DNA of 57,401 bases from a bacterium. GTDB lineage: Bacteria; Bacillota_I; Bacilli_A; RF39; UBA660. Made by a program: the position numbers and the translations under genes. Each line of letters starts with the position of its first letter. The stretch's first letter is position 1. The stretch covers positions 1 to 57,401 of the forward strand of contig SFSZ01000013.1 of assembly GCA_004563275.1 (NCBI GenBank), given 5' to 3'. The notes under the pieces are model-generated. The model saw nothing but the letters and a program-made list of their open reading frames with translations. It was not told the DNA's origin and did not search any database. Shown piece after piece: positions 44,976 to 51,776 of the stretch.

Positions 44976-45212
44976 AATAAAAAACAGCATTAAGTCCCAA
45001 AAAGGGACGAAATACTGTAAATTCCGCGGTACCACCCAGTTTATCTATAAATAGATCACCTTATTAGATTTAACGCATCTATACGTTTGTATTTACTATT
45101 ATTTCAATACAACACTCAAAAGTGTTATTCAAGTTTTATCCCCTATCATCTTCCACCAACAATGACTCTCTTTAAGATTCAAAAACCCTACTTCTCTTCA
45201 TCAACGTTTTAC
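44976..45212 (-). promoter_or_regulatory. T-box riboswitch leader of asnS
   Basis: On the minus strand the T-box sequence GGGTGGTACCGCGGAA (complement 45022-45037) is perfect. Upstream are stem I elements GATGAAGAGAAGTAGG and GGTGGAAGATGATAGG. A long terminator hairpin (44984-45018) with U6 precedes the gene. AAC triplets lie in the expected specifier region (AAACTTGAATAAC), matching Asn, though the exact specifier codon needs folding. Confidence 0.9.
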
Positions 45213-45219
45213 AAGCGCT

Positions 45220-45248
45220 ATTATAACACTGTTTTTTTTACCAGTCAA
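45220..45248 (-). promoter_or_regulatory. asnS T-box promoter
   Basis: Minus strand TTGACT (complement 45243-45248), 17 bp, TATAAT (complement 45220-45225). It starts one base past the stop of the LTA-synthase-like gene. Confidence 0.8.
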
Positions 45249-45249
45249 T

Positions 45250-46782
45250 TTAATTATTATTTGCAGAATACATTAAATAATATGAATCTCCAAGTAAAAC
45301 ATTATCATAAAAGAAAGACTTTTTCTTTATTTCATTATTTACATAATTAAGACCATATTCCTCCAATATAGTTTTTTGATCAGAAAATAGATTTACTCCT
45401 AATCCAAGTTTATCTCCATCTATTTTAACACCTAAAGAAGCCAAAGTAGTTGGATACATATCAAATGAACTAAATAATCTATTTTTATTGTTTTTAGTTT
45501 TAACTTTAGAATTAATAAAAGTATTATATATTGTTCGATTATAATTATCTAAATTAAAAACATTCTCCTGCATTGTTAAATGATCTCCAACAATAACAAT
45601 AGTAGTATCTTTATAAAAAGATTGTTTCTTAATCCATTTAATAAATTCATTAATCATATAATCAGAACAATAATAAGCATTTGGATATTTAGTATCAAAA
45701 TTCTTTTCACAATCTTCATCAACATAGCCATCCGTAAAATGAGTATCAGCTGTAAGCAACGTAAAATTAAATGGTTCATCTTGTTTAGATATTTTAGTTA
45801 ATTCTTTCTTAGCAAATTCAAATAACTTCTTATCTTCATAACCCCACCAAACATAATAATCACTATCAATCCAATTATTATCTAAAGCATATAAATAATC
45901 ATATATTTCATAATTACCATGAGTAGTAAAATAATCTCGTCTGCCACCAAAAGATGCATCACTACCTAACATTAAATAATTCTTATATCCATTATCTTTT
46001 AAAACATCACCTAAAGCATAAACTCCAGGTAAAGAATCTCCATAATCATAATATGCATTAAATGAAATAACTTTTAAAGGAACTCCAGAAGTTTGAGCTA
46101 CCATTGCCGCAATAGTCCAACTTGTATTAGATACCTGAATACTACCACCAACCCCATTATTATTGCTAAAATTTAGATTATTAACCGCTAATTTTTCTAA
46201 ATTAGGTATATAAGACTCATCTTCCATCCCATTATTCTTTTTAGTCATCGCACTATTTTCTAAGGATTCAACATAAATATAAATTAAATTTCTTTTATTC
46301 TTAGGAAAAGTTAAAGATACATTACTTCCATCAACATAATTATCTTCAATAAAAGTTGATTTAGTGTTCTGCATTACTAAATATTCTTTAACCCCTAAAG
46401 TTTTTAAACAATTAAATACACTAATAACAATTACAAACAAAGAACTCCATATAATTAATTTATTGCTTAAATACAATCCATCATAACTATGCTCTTTATC
46501 TTTATATTTAACAGTTAAAATATATTTATTAACTAAATATTTGCGATCTAGAAAAATAATAACTAGTAAAATAATAAAGCTAATTAAAGAATAAATACTA
46601 ACATACTTAATACCGTCAATAAGTGCATTAATACTAGTTCCTTCACTATTTACCACATTATAAAGAAGTTGTTCAAAATATACTCCTCCAAAATTAATAT
46701 TAAAATAATGACAAGTATAAAAAATAATTAATGTTAATAAAAGAACAATTATCCACACTACATTACTTTTCTTCTTTTTCAT
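45250..46782 (-). CDS. LTA synthase-like sulfatase-family phosphoglycerol transferase
   Basis: 510 residues. Four or five N-terminal transmembrane helices (about 9-27, 60-78, 108-125) precede an extracellular alkaline-phosphatase-fold domain. The metal site Glu is in LIYIYVESLEN, the Thr nucleophile in SNTSWTIAAMVAQTSGVPL, and metal His/Asp in TADTHFTDGY and VIVGDHLTMQE. It should transfer phosphoglycerol units onto lipoteichoic acid or a glycolipid. It overlaps the upstream small membrane protein gene by 20 bp. The form is shorter than LtaS (about 650) but similar to other family members. Confidence 0.85.
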   Translation of the reverse strand: MKKKKSNVVWIIVLLLTLIIFYTCHYFNINFGGVYFEQLLYNVVNSEGTSINALIDGIKYVSIYSLISFIILLVIIFLDRKYLVNKYILTVKYKDKEHSYDGLYLSNKLIIWSSLFVIVISVFNCLKTLGVKEYLVMQNTKSTFIEDNYVDGSNVSLTFPKNKRNLIYIYVESLENSAMTKKNNGMEDESYIPNLEKLAVNNLNFSNNNGVGGSIQVSNTSWTIAAMVAQTSGVPLKVISFNAYYDYGDSLPGVYALGDVLKDNGYKNYLMLGSDASFGGRRDYFTTHGNYEIYDYLYALDNNWIDSDYYVWWGYEDKKLFEFAKKELTKISKQDEPFNFTLLTADTHFTDGYVDEDCEKNFDTKYPNAYYCSDYMINEFIKWIKKQSFYKDTTIVIVGDHLTMQENVFNLDNYNRTIYNTFINSKVKTKNNKNRLFSSFDMYPTTLASLGVKIDGDKLGLGVNLFSDQKTILEEYGLNYVNNEIKKKSFFYDNVLLGDSYYLMYSANNN

Positions 46783-47092
46783 TATTTACCCTTTCAAGTT
46801 TAAAAGATAGATTTTTATTTAGTAAACTATAGACATAACCAAGTAATGTATTTATAACTAAAGACATTAAAATATATTTAATAGAAAACATCATATTCCC
46901 TTCAATATACTCACTTAAACTTAATGCAAACTTATTCTTGATTGCTAAAATAATCATCAACATAAAATTAGAAAAAAATACCATAGTTAAATAAGAAAAC
47001 CATAAAGACTTATTACTCTTCTCTTCAACTAAGGTATCATATATTTTTAAACCAATTAAACTAGGCATTAAATAAACAAATAAATAATTCAT
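46763..47092 (-). CDS. Unknown small membrane protein before the LTA synthase-like gene
   Basis: 109 residues from ATG 47092 (GGGAGG 8 bases upstream; the ATG at 47098 is too near that site). Three hydrophobic helices and a charged C terminus (NNEKEEK). Not recognised. It overlaps the LTA-synthase-like gene by 20 bp and is likely a partner. A promoter with TTGCGT, 17 bp and TGTATAAT lies directly upstream (complement of -10 at 47114-47119). Confidence 0.6.
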   Translation of the reverse strand: MNYLFVYLMPSLIGLKIYDTLVEEKSNKSLWFSYLTMVFFSNFMLMIILAIKNKFALSLSEYIEGNMMFSIKYILMSLVINTLLGYVYSLLNKNLSFKLERVNNEKEEK

Positions 47093-47165
47093 AACCATAG
47101 CCTCCCTAGGTTAATTATACAAAAAAAATACTTGCAACGCAAATATTTTGATTATTATTGTTATT

Positions 47166-47180
47166 TATACATAACTGTAT
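47166..47180. repeat. 15-bp near-palindrome, copy 1
   Basis: TATACATAACTGTAT, with inverted arms ATACA/TGTAT around TAAC. It is identical to 50766-50780. It lies between the radical SAM gene and the small membrane protein gene. Confidence 0.5.
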
Positions 47181-47209
47181 TTTTAAATCTTAAATATTAA
47201 TAAATATAA

Positions 47210-48013
47210 TTAATTTTTACCTTTTCTTATTTTATTAAAATTACAATGTTTACATAACTCTTCACATTTTTTGTTATCCTTAAAACTATTAATCATATTC
47301 ACATATCTTTCAGAATTAATAATATCATCAATATTATCTTTATATATATTACCGAGTTTAATTACCCCATTACTATCCAAGCAACAAGGAACAACAGTAC
47401 CATCAACAAGTATCCCAATATGATCTCTTAAAGCATAACATGTACCTACTTCATTATAAATGTTATTATTTAAATCTGGCCAAATAAATTCTTCATCAGT
47501 ATCTAAAAAGATATTATCTTTAACCTTACATTTTTCTATTTTCTCAATATTAACATTAAAATAATCATTTATATATTTAAGCATCTTATTACTATATTTA
47601 TTTTTAGTCCAAAATCTTAAAGAAATATAAGCATATTTAGATAGTTCATTAATACTATCTAAAATGTTATTCATATACTTATTTAAGTCAATATTACCAT
47701 TATAACTATGCAAAGAAATATTAATCTGTCTAATATTTTTATTATATTTAATTCTATTAATCAAATAACCATTAGTAGTTATATTAATCTTATATCTATT
47801 AGAAGCTTCATCAATTAACTTATTAATATCAGGATGTAACAAAGGTTCTCCTAACACATGAAGATACAAGTATTTAGTGTAACCAGCTAATTTATCTAAT
47901 ATAGTTTTAAAATTATCTAATGTAATAAATTCATTTATTCTTTTATTATGAGGACAAAACTCACAAGATAAATTACAATTATTAGTTATTTCAACATAAA
48001 CTTTTTTATACAT
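47210..48013 (-). CDS. Radical SAM/SPASM domain protein
   Basis: 267 residues. The radical SAM CxxxCxxC motif is EITNNCNLSCEFCPHN (Cys13, 17, 20), then a GEP motif (HVLGEPLLH) and TTNGYLI. A C-terminal SPASM-like cluster follows: TCYALRDHIGILVDGTVVPCC, GNIYKDN, and KKCEELCKHCNF. It would cleave S-adenosylmethionine to start radical chemistry, often peptide or small-molecule modification. No obvious substrate peptide is adjacent. The upstream AATAAGTGAAGTGATTTT contains a GAAGTGAT ribosome site. Confidence 0.85.
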   Translation of the reverse strand: MYKKVYVEITNNCNLSCEFCPHNKRINEFITLDNFKTILDKLAGYTKYLYLHVLGEPLLHPDINKLIDEASNRYKINITTNGYLINRIKYNKNIRQINISLHSYNGNIDLNKYMNNILDSINELSKYAYISLRFWTKNKYSNKMLKYINDYFNVNIEKIEKCKVKDNIFLDTDEEFIWPDLNNNIYNEVGTCYALRDHIGILVDGTVVPCCLDSNGVIKLGNIYKDNIDDIINSERYVNMINSFKDNKKCEELCKHCNFNKIRKGKN

Positions 48014-48072
48014 AAAATCACTTCACTTATTGAAATTATTATAACATGCAATTATAAAACTAATAAATATAT

Positions 48073-48081
48073 TGATATAAT
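48073..48081 (+). promoter_or_regulatory. Extended -10 promoter of the 180-aa gene
   Basis: TGATATAAT, 13 bases before the ATG at 48095. The AGGAG site (48082-48086) would fall before the expected start of the transcript, so the message may lack it. Confidence 0.55.
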
Positions 48082-48094
48082 AGGAGATTCATTT

Positions 48095-48637
48095 ATGAAA
48101 TGGTTTGAAAATTACTGTACTTTACCAGCATTATATAGTTTTTTTACTAACAGAAGAGTTAGAATAACTGTTATAATAATAACTATTACTATTCTTAGTT
48201 ATTGTTTTTATAAAAACTACCATGATATGCACGCTAATGGTGACATAACCTTAAAATATGAAACAAATACCGAAAATTTAACTCCTAAAGAAATCAAAGA
48301 ATACTTAGAAAAAAACAAATTTTATTTTTCAGGCGGAAATCCACTAGAATTTACAAATTTTTCTATTTTTGACGATGGTGTTGCCTTTAAAAGATTTCAT
48401 AAAAATGACAATATAGAATATCTTTATTGTAATTCATACGTGTATTCCTTATGTATAGATACTAGTATAAAAATATCTGATTTAGATAAATATTTTAAAA
48501 AGGACAGTGATGCCTACAATAGTGCTTTAAACATTTATAATGATTATAATAAAAAATTAAAACAATTAAATTTAACAGAAGAACAAGTTAGAAGTGTACT
48601 TGATTATTATTATGAAGAAATAAAAAGTCTTAATTAA
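48095..48637 (+). CDS. Unknown single-pass membrane protein
   Basis: 180 residues. One transmembrane helix (about 25-42, ITVIIITITILSYCFY) after a short cytosolic part, then about 135 extracytoplasmic residues with charged helices. Not recognised. It is flanked by an extended -10 promoter and a strong terminator, so it is a single-gene unit at the edge of the accessory stretch. Confidence 0.65.
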   Translation: MKWFENYCTLPALYSFFTNRRVRITVIIITITILSYCFYKNYHDMHANGDITLKYETNTENLTPKEIKEYLEKNKFYFSGGNPLEFTNFSIFDDGVAFKRFHKNDNIEYLYCNSYVYSLCIDTSIKISDLDKYFKKDSDAYNSALNIYNDYNKKLKQLNLTEEQVRSVLDYYYEEIKSLN

Positions 48638-48649
48638 ATGGATACATTA

Positions 48650-48686
48650 AAAAAGCAAAGAATATCAAATTAATTCTTTGCTTTTT
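48650..48686 (+). terminator. Terminator of the 180-aa gene
   Basis: A 14-bp perfect stem AAAAAGCAAAGAAT (48650-48663) with ATTCTTTGCTTTTT (48673-48686). Confidence 0.85.
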
Positions 48687-48796
48687 AGATTGTATAATTT
48701 TAGTGTATAATGTAAACATAAATTTTCTTCTTAACTATCTCAGTAATCTACTTCAATCTACCACTACATTTCCAAGATTTTAAAGCAGAAAAAAAT

Positions 48797-48812
48797 GAGA
48801 GCTTTCGCTCTC
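48797..48812 (-). terminator. GAAA-loop terminator
   Basis: GAGAGC pairs with GCTCTC over a GAAA tetraloop (minus strand), then seven U. A second, backup terminator behind the CoiA-like gene or the end of a small transcript. Confidence 0.7.
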
Positions 48813-48859
48813 TTCAGGGGGTCCGATTTTAAACGTTTTTGCTCAATTATAAAAATTTA

Positions 48860-48885
48860 AAAAGCCCTATTTTACAAGGGCTTTT
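48860..48885 (-). terminator. Terminator of the CoiA-like gene
   Basis: AAAAGCCCT (48860-48868) pairs with AGGGCTTTT (48877-48885) over an 8-base loop; U-rich flanks on both sides. Confidence 0.8.
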
Positions 48886-48954
48886 AAATGTCTTTTTTTA
48901 AATTTGATTATATTTAATTATATTTTTTAGTGTTCAGAATAGTGTTTAGAATTA

Positions 48955-50235
48955 TTAATGTAAATAATCATTCGCATACCACTGTAAAATCCACTGATCT
49001 TTATTCCAATTATATATTTCATATTCATTTGGAGATGCCTTTGAATAGTCACATAATTTAGCAAAACATTTTTTATACTTAATTAATCTATTAATATTAT
49101 AATTAGACATTTGAATTCTTTTTCCCGTTACTGTGTTTACAAAACGTGCAACTTTCGCATCTGATATTTTTTGAGCATAATATAACAGATTATTTTTGAA
49201 TTTTGGTAATGCTTCCATATTTACTATTTTCTCTTTTCCATCAATTTCTATATTATATGATACAACTTTTCCTTCATCGTCATATTTCACATAATTAATC
49301 TTTGAAATTTTATCTAAAGGTAAATCTTTAAATCTATACATGCATCTCGTACACATTGTATCAATATAATTACAATCAACGCATTCTTTATGACTATATA
49401 GTTCCTTCTTATTAGCAGGACAATAGCCATAAAAATCATAATCATAACTAAAACAATAGTCATGATCATTTAAATATACTTCATCGGTCAACAAATGAAC
49501 ATTTGGCTTTTTCTTATAATTATATTTAAATAATTCATGAAAATGTGTATAAGCATTTACTATCTCATAATCACTATAGTAATTATCGGATGTGAACAGA
49601 TTATTCTCTTCATCATATTCACTAAATTTAACAATATTATTCTTAATATCTATATTATTAATATCTTCTATAGCTTTATAATCTTTTTGGGAAAACCATA
49701 TTGGCCTATCAACTTGTAAAAAAATATGTAACATCTTATTATTATTATTTATAGTCTTTAAAAATCTAAGAGGATGATTCCACCTAAATATAATATCTTC
49801 ATAATCCTTCTTATTAAAAAAATAAAAGTCTTTATCTGCAACATCAAAAATCCATATAACCTTATACCCTAGATTATTATAAAAATTATTTCTATCATTG
49901 AATTCATCTTGTGAAATCGGACTATGTTGAAACTCTAAAACTGTGTTATTAATAAAAACATCAGCTCTATGAATTTTATTATTATTTTTAAATACCACTT
50001 CTTGTGTATCTATTGGAAACTGATTTTGCCATTCATAATGCCATTCAGACATATCATAATGCCATCCATCTAAGGATGAACATTCTGAACCTTTTTTATG
50101 TGCAAAATGTTTTATATTTATTTTTCCGTCTCTAATTTGTAACTCAGATCCACATATAGGGCAATAATATAATTCTTCTTTGCTTGCTTTACTAATATGA
50201 ACTCTTTTGTTGTCTTTTGTTTTAGAAATAAACAT
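48955..50235 (-). CDS. CoiA-like nuclease family protein
   Basis: 426 residues. An N-terminal zinc finger (YYCPICGSEL, then IKHFAHKKGSEC: Cys25, Cys28, His43/46, Cys52) leads to a PD-(D/E)XK nuclease-like core: HRADVFINNTVLEFQHSPIS, with the Asp and the ExQ, and YKVIWIFD. This is the competence protein CoiA-like family. A second Cys cluster lies at about 270-300 (CPANKKEL, CVDCNYIDTMCTRC). No competence genes are near. Set beside BREX it may be a defence or mobile-element nuclease. Both ends are closed by terminators or gaps, so it stands alone. Confidence 0.75.
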   Translation of the reverse strand: MFISKTKDNKRVHISKASKEELYYCPICGSELQIRDGKINIKHFAHKKGSECSSLDGWHYDMSEWHYEWQNQFPIDTQEVVFKNNNKIHRADVFINNTVLEFQHSPISQDEFNDRNNFYNNLGYKVIWIFDVADKDFYFFNKKDYEDIIFRWNHPLRFLKTINNNNKMLHIFLQVDRPIWFSQKDYKAIEDINNIDIKNNIVKFSEYDEENNLFTSDNYYSDYEIVNAYTHFHELFKYNYKKKPNVHLLTDEVYLNDHDYCFSYDYDFYGYCPANKKELYSHKECVDCNYIDTMCTRCMYRFKDLPLDKISKINYVKYDDEGKVVSYNIEIDGKEKIVNMEALPKFKNNLLYYAQKISDAKVARFVNTVTGKRIQMSNYNINRLIKYKKCFAKLCDYSKASPNEYEIYNWNKDQWILQWYANDYLH

Positions 50236-50329
50236 TATATCACCTCACAATAACAGAAATTAGATATTATTATAACATAATTATTATATAATTTTTTAAA
50301 CATAAAAAATAGGACTAAGTCATAATGAC

Positions 50330-50755
50330 CTAGTCCTCTCTTTTTATTTCTAACTCACCTTTTGCTAATTGGGATGTTTCATTATGTATCTCCAAAATTA
50401 TTATTCCATCTTTAATTATTTTTTCTATGTGAAACATACCACTAAATTTTGCTTTTAATTTACTTAATTCTAATTCGTTTATATTATCTTCAAAAACAAT
50501 TTCTTCATATAACCTACCGTTATCGGTAGTTTTATATCCATACTTATATCTATGTTTTTTAAAATGATTTGTAATTTCATCTTGTATTTGATCAAAAATC
50601 AATTTATCAGCAGCTTGCCATTCTTTTTGTTCTTCTTGTTCCTAATTTCTGCTTTGGACAGTTTGCTCAGCTTGCGTAACATAATCTATATTTTCAACAG
50701 TAAAATAAGTATATGATAAATCTTCTAATGGTTTTATCATCCTTTTGTGTAACAT
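50330..50755 (-). pseudogene. Unknown gene interrupted by an in-frame TAG
   Basis: Starting at ATG 50755 (or 50740) the frame reads MLHKRMIKPLEDLSYTYF to QTVQSRN, then a TAG at 50642-50644, then continues without a shift as EQEEQKEWQAADK and on through IFDQIQDEITNHFKK to the natural stop at 50330. One C-to-T change in a CAG codon would explain it. If the stop is real, only a 37-aa product, or a downstream product from TTG 50602 (90 aa), would be made. The family is not recognised; the second half mixes beta and helix segments (FSGMFHIEKIIKDGIIILEI). The -10 box TGTATAAT ends 8 bases before ATG 50755. Confidence 0.55.
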
Positions 50756-50763
50756 TTGAATTT

Positions 50764-50780
50764 ATTATACATAACTGTAT
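50764..50780 (-). repeat. 15-bp near-palindrome, copy 2, overlapping a -10 box
   Basis: TATACATAACTGTAT at 50766-50780, identical to 47166-47180. On the minus strand it runs into TGTATAAT, so it covers the promoter of the TAG-interrupted gene and could be an operator. Confidence 0.5.
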
Positions 50781-50801
50781 CTCTATAGATTGGATAACCT
50801 C

Positions 50802-50990
50802 TTATTGGAAATATGGTAACATTTCTCTTGCTTCGATCAATTTATTGTAATATGTTCGTTCCAATATAAAATCATGTTCTTTCTTTAGCTTGTTCTTAGT
50901 TTTGGCTATATTAAAACAGCTCAAACTATCTTCATCTAATAATCCTTCCAATTGATTTCCTAATATCTTATCCGAAACTAATTGACTCAT
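50802..50990 (-). CDS. Unknown 62-aa protein
   Basis: 62 residues, helical and soluble: MSQLVSDKILGNQLEGLL, a middle CFNIAKTKNKLKKEH, and LERTYYNKLIEAREML at the end. GGGAGG lies 6 bases before the ATG, a strong ribosome site that supports translation. Not recognised. It sits between a terminator (51026-51059) and the TAG-interrupted gene. Confidence 0.5.
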   Translation of the reverse strand: MSQLVSDKILGNQLEGLLDEDSLSCFNIAKTKNKLKKEHDFILERTYYNKLIEAREMLPYFQ

Positions 50991-51025
50991 ACAAACCTCC
51001 CTTACCTAAAAAATGGAATAGAAAA

Positions 51026-51059
51026 AGGTGAATATCTGCGTTCTACAGTCTATTCACCT
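51026..51059 (-). terminator. Terminator overlapping the 50-aa gene end
   Basis: AGGTGAATA (51026-51034) pairs with TATTCACCT (51051-51059), then U5 on the minus strand. The 50-aa gene stop lies in the loop. Confidence 0.75.
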
Positions 51060-51195
51060 TTATAGCTAATTCAGTTAAGTTGTCAGTTGATATTAGAGAG
51101 TCTAAAAGTTTAAGATGTTTTTTATAACATCTGGATAATGCCGACATCACAGTTTCTCTAAACATATCAACCACATCCTTATTAGCTGAGCACAT
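51043..51195 (-). CDS. Possible 50-aa helical protein
   Basis: ATG 51195 to TAG 51043, 50 residues: MCSANKDVVDMFRETVMSAL, then SRCYKKHLKLLDSLI and a short LTELAIKVNRL end. An alternative GTG start follows AAGGAT. Its stop sits inside a terminator loop, the expected place for a real gene end. The stretch 50991-51376 holds nothing else but this and two terminators. Not recognised. Confidence 0.45.
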   Translation of the reverse strand: MCSANKDVVDMFRETVMSALSRCYKKHLKLLDSLISTDNLTELAIKVNRL

Positions 51196-51263
51196 ATTCT
51201 CTAACTAACTTAGTTATTTATTCTAATACTATTTTTTAGGATGTCAATAGTAAAAATTAAAAA

Positions 51264-51291
51264 AGAACAATTTCCCTTCGTTAATTGTTCT
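51264..51291 (-). terminator. Terminator downstream of the 98-aa gene
   Basis: AGAACAATT (51264-51272) pairs with AATTGTTCT (51283-51291), then U6 on the minus strand. It likely ends the BREX-side transcript. Confidence 0.8.
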
Positions 51292-51376
51292 ATCATATAC
51301 AATTTTAGATTAAAAAACTGGTGAAGTAAATGTTGAAAAAATTGTTGGATGTAAATGTTGGTAACAAATGATGATT

Positions 51377-51673
51377 CTATAATAATTCAGCTAATTTTTC
51401 TAATGTGTTTACTTCTTTTAATTCATTAAAGTAAGAGTATGCATCTTCTTTATTATCAAATTTCTTATTTAATAAATTAGATATAACTTTAGTATATCTA
51501 TTATCTATAACGCATAAAAAAACTTCATAATTATTGTCTTCAGAAATATAATTAATATTAATTTTAATTATAGAATCCATTAATTCAGTATTATATTCAT
51601 CTATTATCTCTTTATCTTGATTAATCTTTCTATTATGTTTTATATTTTTATTATAAAAATCTTCAAAGGTCAT
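51377..51673 (-). CDS. Unknown 98-aa protein downstream of brxL
   Basis: 98 residues, acidic, soluble: a helical N terminus (FEDFYNKNIKHNRKINQDKE), a beta-rich middle (YEVFLCVIDNRYTKVI), and a helical C terminus. Not recognised. It lies 103 bp after brxL on the same strand with a terminator behind it, so it may be the last gene of the BREX transcript or a separate small unit. AGGTGAAC lies upstream of the ATG. Confidence 0.55.
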   Translation of the reverse strand: MTFEDFYNKNIKHNRKINQDKEIIDEYNTELMDSIIKININYISEDNNYEVFLCVIDNRYTKVISNLLNKKFDNKEDAYSYFNELKEVNTLEKLAELL

Positions 51674-51776
51674 ATAGTGTTCACCTCTAATAGCTATATT
51701 ATTATTTGCTTTTCAAAAAGTATTTTATTATAAATAAATTTATTTGTCTATATAAATAAAAAAAGAGTAGAATTTT

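Larger units (their letters stand above)
48687..48954. other. Non-coding junction region with unexplained sequence
   Basis: No credible gene. It holds a plus-strand TGTATAAT box near 48705, two minus-strand hairpins described separately, and a relatively GC-rich stretch CAGGGGGTCCGATTTTAAACG at 48815-48835 unlike its surroundings. This could be a remnant of a mobile element end or of a small RNA gene. It marks the passage from core genes to accessory DNA. Confidence 0.4.

Noticed and set aside
44958..45035. N-terminal extension of asnS
   Set aside because: It overlaps the T-box antiterminator and terminator.
48791..48860. Short plus-strand frame (about 21 codons) across the GC-rich stretch
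   Set aside because: Too short, no ribosome site, and it runs through a hairpin that works as a minus-strand terminator.
48955..50235. Restriction endonuclease of a restriction-modification pair
   Set aside because: No methyltransferase is adjacent and the N-terminal zinc finger plus nuclease core fit the CoiA-like family better.
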